Shown here piece by piece: positions 61,468-64,000 of a stretch of 64,000 bases of DNA. The first letter of the stretch is position 1; the number at the start of each line of letters is the position of its first letter. This DNA comes from Dyella kyungheensis (GTDB lineage Bacteria > Pseudomonadota > Gammaproteobacteria > Xanthomonadales > Rhodanobacteraceae): assembly GCF_016905005.1 (NCBI RefSeq), contig NZ_JADIKC010000001.1, positions 372,001 to 436,000 on the forward strand, written 5' to 3'. The notes below the pieces were generated by a model. It did not search any database, was not told the DNA's origin, and was given only the letters and a program-made list of their open reading frames with translations. Both the position numbers and the translations under genes were made by a program.

Positions 61468-62451
61468 ATGAAATCCTCGGGTGTGTTGATGCGTGCCGGC
61501 CTTGCAATGGCCGTGATCCTCGGTTTGGGTGCTGTGGCAGCGCCGGTGCAGCAGGCCCATGCGTCGGCACCGCAGATCAAGAAGTCGGGTGCTGCGTATT
61601 ACCGATTCATGCTTGGCAAGTTCGAAGTCACCGCGCTCTCCGATGGCACGACGGCGCTGCCGGTCGACCAACTGCTGACGCAGACCACGCCTGAGCAGGT
61701 GAAGAAGGCGCTTGCGGCGAACTACATCAGCATGCCTTACGAGATGAACTTCAATGCTTTCGTGATCAACACCGGCGACAAGCTCGTGCTGATCGATACC
61801 GGAGCAGGCGCCCTGTTCGGTCCCAACCTGGGCAAGATGATCGATGCGCTGAAGGCTTCCGGCTACACCCCTGAGCAGGTGGACGAGATCTACATCACGC
61901 ACATGCATCCGGATCACATTGGCGGCCTGGTGGCCAACGGCAAGGCCGTGTTTCCCAACGCGATCGTGCGCGCCGACCAGCGCGAAGGCGACTTCTGGTT
62001 GAGCCAGGCCAACCTGGACAAGGCCGGAAAGGATGAAAAGGGCTTCTTCCAGGGCGCCCAGGCTGCGCTCAAGCCCTATGTGGACTCCGGCAGATACAAG
62101 CCGTTCGACGGCACCGCGGAGTTGGTGCCCGGCATCAAGCCCGTGCTTCTACCCGGTCACACCCCCGGACACGCTGGCTACATGATCGAAAGCGAAGGTC
62201 AGAAGCTGCTGGCCTGGGGTGATGTGATCCACGTGGGCGCGGTGCAATTTGCTCATCCCACGATCACCATTCATTTCGATGCCGATAGCAAGTCGGCCGA
62301 AGCAGCCCGACTGGCACTGTTGGCCGATGCTGCCAAGCAGGGTTACTGGATCGCCGGCGCCCACTTGTCGTTCCCCGGCGTGGGCCACGTCAGCGCTTCC
62401 GGCAAGAACAGCTATACCTGGATTCCGGCCAGCTATACCGCTATCCACTAA
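61468..62451 (+). CDS. Secreted metallo-beta-lactamase fold hydrolase (327 aa)
   Basis: A signal peptide (basic start, LAMAVILGLGAVAAP, cleavage near AHASA) precedes the MBL fold with the metal motif THMHPDHIGG (His145, His147, Asp149, His150), the GHTPGHAGYM segment (second His site), and WGDVIHVG (Asp). It resembles MBL hydrolases annotated as lactonases or Zn-dependent esterases. AAGG lies 10 bases before the ATG at 61468. It is divergent from the TetR gene, likely regulated by it. A hairpin follows. Confidence 0.9.
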   Translation: MKSSGVLMRAGLAMAVILGLGAVAAPVQQAHASAPQIKKSGAAYYRFMLGKFEVTALSDGTTALPVDQLLTQTTPEQVKKALAANYISMPYEMNFNAFVINTGDKLVLIDTGAGALFGPNLGKMIDALKASGYTPEQVDEIYITHMHPDHIGGLVANGKAVFPNAIVRADQREGDFWLSQANLDKAGKDEKGFFQGAQAALKPYVDSGRYKPFDGTAELVPGIKPVLLPGHTPGHAGYMIESEGQKLLAWGDVIHVGAVQFAHPTITIHFDADSKSAEAARLALLADAAKQGYWIAGAHLSFPGVGHVSASGKNSYTWIPASYTAIH

Positions 62452-62468
62452 GCGCGAACAGCACGAGG

Positions 62469-62499
62469 AGCCCGGGGCGGAAAGCTGCTGCCCCGGGCT
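62469..62499. terminator. Hairpin downstream of metallo-hydrolase
   Basis: A perfect 10-bp GC-rich stem (62469-62478 with 62490-62499), loop 11 bases, 17 bases after the stop. No T tract follows, so strength is uncertain. Confidence 0.6.
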
Positions 62500-62716
62500 T
62501 CGGCAGTGGCTTCGGCTGGACTATGTCGGCTCGCTGCGAAGCGCCCGCCCGGCAGGCATCGAGCCGGTGCTCCTTTCTCGAGGATCGCCCATATGGCCAT
62601 CCCGAGGAGGGCATGGCAGCACACCATTGCCTGACCGGTTCGGCCACGCTAGTTTTTGTGCCAGAGCGGTATTCGCCGCAAATTCGCAGGAAAAATCGTT
62701 ACAGGGAGGAAGGACG

Positions 62717-62935
62717 TTGAGCTTGAACTGGAAGCGGGGACTTACCCGGTCATATCTGGTCCTCTGGGCCGCTTGGATGGTATTCATCGTTGCTCGCGCT
62801 GTTTCTATCTTCCATGCCAACTATGCAGCTGCGGAATTGACCGCAATTTTTCTCACTGGAGTCTTGGCGCCGGCCGTGCTTTTCCTGGCTCTGCGGTGGG
62901 TGTTCCACGGGTTCCATGCGCCCGGCAGGGACTGA
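62717..62935 (+). CDS. Small membrane protein (72 aa, TTG start)
   Basis: A TTG at 62717 follows GGAGGAAGG, an unusually strong ribosome site, which decides the start. The protein has two hydrophobic segments (SYLVLWAAWMVFIVARAV and IFLTGVLAPAVLFLALRWV) with a short polar loop between them. I recognise no family. It stands alone; the long hairpin at 62981-63055 lies downstream and may terminate its transcript. Confidence 0.55.
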   Translation: MSLNWKRGLTRSYLVLWAAWMVFIVARAVSIFHANYAAAELTAIFLTGVLAPAVLFLALRWVFHGFHAPGRD

Positions 62936-62980
62936 CTCCACGTCACGAAGCGACGCGTCTGCAGTGTCCGCCTTTGACTG

Positions 62981-63055
62981 CGTATTCAGCCGGTCGTTGC
63001 AACACTCCTGCTGCTCGCGGAGTCTTTAGTGCGTTGCAACGACCGGCTGAATACG
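62981..63055. repeat. Long perfect inverted repeat (23-bp arms)
   Basis: Arms 62981-63003 and 63033-63055 are perfect complements (core TTGCAACGACCGGCTGAA on the right arm), with a 29-base loop that itself has a 5-bp stem (ACTCC/GGAGT). It lies between the small membrane protein and the convergent DHFR-like gene. It could act as a bidirectional terminator, or be a dispersed palindrome unit; no second copy lies in the window. Confidence 0.7.
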
Positions 63056-63095
63056 TGACCCATAGCGCACGGACTGGGAGGGGCGTCGCGCTCGA

Positions 63096-63701
63096 TCAAG
63101 CCGGCCGATAAATCTGCGCCACCGAGCCCAGCGGAAACGCCTTGGAGCTGACCAGTTCGAGTGGCCTCGGCTCGGGCAGGTCGGAGAAGATCGGTACGCC
63201 TTTCCCCAAGGCAATGGGATGGATCATCAGGGCGTATTCGTCGACCAGGTTTTGAGCGATCAGGCTGCGTGCGAAAGCGGCGCCTCCCAAAGCGATGATG
63301 GGTTTGCCGTCCTGGGCCTTCAACCTAGCGATGTCGTCGGCCAGGTTGCCCGTGCAGAGGTGGGGCGTCGACCAGCTCTCGGCGCCGGCTTGAAGCTCTC
63401 CGGACTTGGCGTTCTTGATCGCCGCGATGGCGGGTTCAAGTACCGCTGGCCCTTGCCTGGAAAAGACAGCCTTGGGAATCTGGTTCATTGGCGGCGCGAA
63501 GACCGAGCTCGATGTTGGCCAAAAAGGGGACATGTCCCGGAACGAGCGGCTGCCCATGATGATCAGCCCGGCCTCTCCCAGCTTCTGCACCTTCCAGGCG
63601 ATCGCTTCCTGGTCGCCGCTGAATATCCATTGGACGTCGCCTTTGGGGTCGCTGACGAAGCCGTCGAGCGTCATGGACATGGTCAGGATCAACTTTCTCA
63701 T
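63096..63701 (-). CDS. Dihydrofolate reductase-like (RibD C-terminal type) protein (201 aa)
   Basis: The start at 63701 is supported by AAGGAGAGAG, and the fold is the DHFR/RibD-C type: KLILTMSMTLDGFVSDPKG, LIIMGSRSFRDMSPFW, then KPIIALGGAAFARSLIAQNLVDEYALMIHPIALGKGVPIF. This family is NADPH-binding and widely annotated as dihydrofolate reductase family proteins (YyaP type); most do not reduce dihydrofolate. It is the last gene. The upstream in-frame extension to 63992 is not credible. Confidence 0.9.
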   Translation of the reverse strand: MRKLILTMSMTLDGFVSDPKGDVQWIFSGDQEAIAWKVQKLGEAGLIIMGSRSFRDMSPFWPTSSSVFAPPMNQIPKAVFSRQGPAVLEPAIAAIKNAKSGELQAGAESWSTPHLCTGNLADDIARLKAQDGKPIIALGGAAFARSLIAQNLVDEYALMIHPIALGKGVPIFSDLPEPRPLELVSSKAFPLGSVAQIYRPA

Positions 63702-64000
63702 TGCTCTCTCCTTGGGCCAGTTCGACCGAGGGTCGGCCTGGATTGATCTCAGCAATTTGCCACTCCGGACGGCGAAGATCGCTGGTTTGGCTCCCGGCCG
63801 CCGTTGGTTCTTACTATCACGTCGAACGGCGACGGAAGAATTCGACAGGTCGTCCGGAAAATTTACATGGAGCATCCTTCGAACCATTCGGGATGGCGGG
63901 CAGGGGGAGCTGATGGCTTCCGGGCCTTGTCTTGCGCGCCAAGCAGGGCACGATCTGCACACGGGCGATCGGGCACCTTTAGGGGGCGGCATCTCATGCC

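Noticed and set aside
62981-63055. Integron attC site
   Set aside because: The arms do not show the GTTRRRY/RYYYAAC core sites and no integrase or cassette array is near.

Overview
The window is GC-rich, densely coded chromosomal DNA of a gammaproteobacterium. The gene families present suggest the Xanthomonadales, most likely Rhodanobacteraceae (Dyella, Rhodanobacter or Luteibacter type): an ECF sigma factor next to a TPR Ser/Thr kinase, several DUF1254 proteins, a large TonB-dependent receptor, many AraC, LysR and TetR regulators with small redox enzymes, and a REP-like GTGGGAGCGCACCCTG hairpin. This is inference: I see no rRNA, tRNA or other taxonomic marker. I also see no prophage, insertion sequence or CRISPR array, so this looks like core and flexible chromosome rather than an island.

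Layout. 0-5 kb: the end of an ABC exporter, a membrane protein, a REP-type repeat, two stress-type proteins, an H1-like basic protein, a lipoprotein and a DUF4142 protein. 5-13.3 kb: an AhpD-like protein with a divergent AraC regulator, a GlxA-type regulator with a divergent SDR, a nitronate monooxygenase, then a LysR-SDR-tautomerase-MFS run; together this looks like regulated handling of reactive or xenobiotic small molecules. 13.3-17.8 kb: a Ser/Thr kinase-TPR protein and its ECF sigma factor, divergent from a secreted HAF-type repeat protein. 17.9-23.1 kb: DUF1254 protein, glutathione transferase, GNAT, a secreted alpha/beta hydrolase and an Asp-box propeller lipoprotein. 23.7-32.4 kb: GGDEF-EAL protein, asparaginase-like protein with a secreted hydrolase, a PD40 protein, LysE exporter, coupled mug and alkyladenine glycosylase genes, TetR and aldo/keto reductase. 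32.4-43.9 kb: a MOSC-reductase-ferredoxin fusion with TehA, a hybrid histidine kinase, two convergent DUF1254 genes, an M28 peptidase and a PhzF protein. 44-50.8 kb: a TonB-dependent receptor divergent from modE, a KdpD-like/KdpE-like two-component pair and an outer-membrane-type protein. 50.8-64 kb: three overlapping or adjacent small unknown genes, a fasciclin protein, RcnB, a serine hydrolase, a double-DTG aspartic protease with PDZ, AraC, a cysteine synthase-type enzyme, a hydrolase, a methyltransferase, TetR with a divergent metallo-hydrolase, a small membrane protein and a DHFR-like protein. The last 299 bases (63702-64000) hold nothing I can support.

The strongest regulatory observation is a near-perfect ModE operator (46601-46624) between modE and the divergent TonB-dependent receptor, pointing to a molybdenum-responsive outer-membrane uptake system. 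Other leads are palindromes shared by two DUF1254 promoters (GTAGTTCTAC), a spaced 9-mer plus 10-mer shared by two other upstream regions (23.3 and 27.7 kb), tandem palindromes at 36.0 kb, and an undescribed three-gene small-protein operon at 50.85-51.5 kb.
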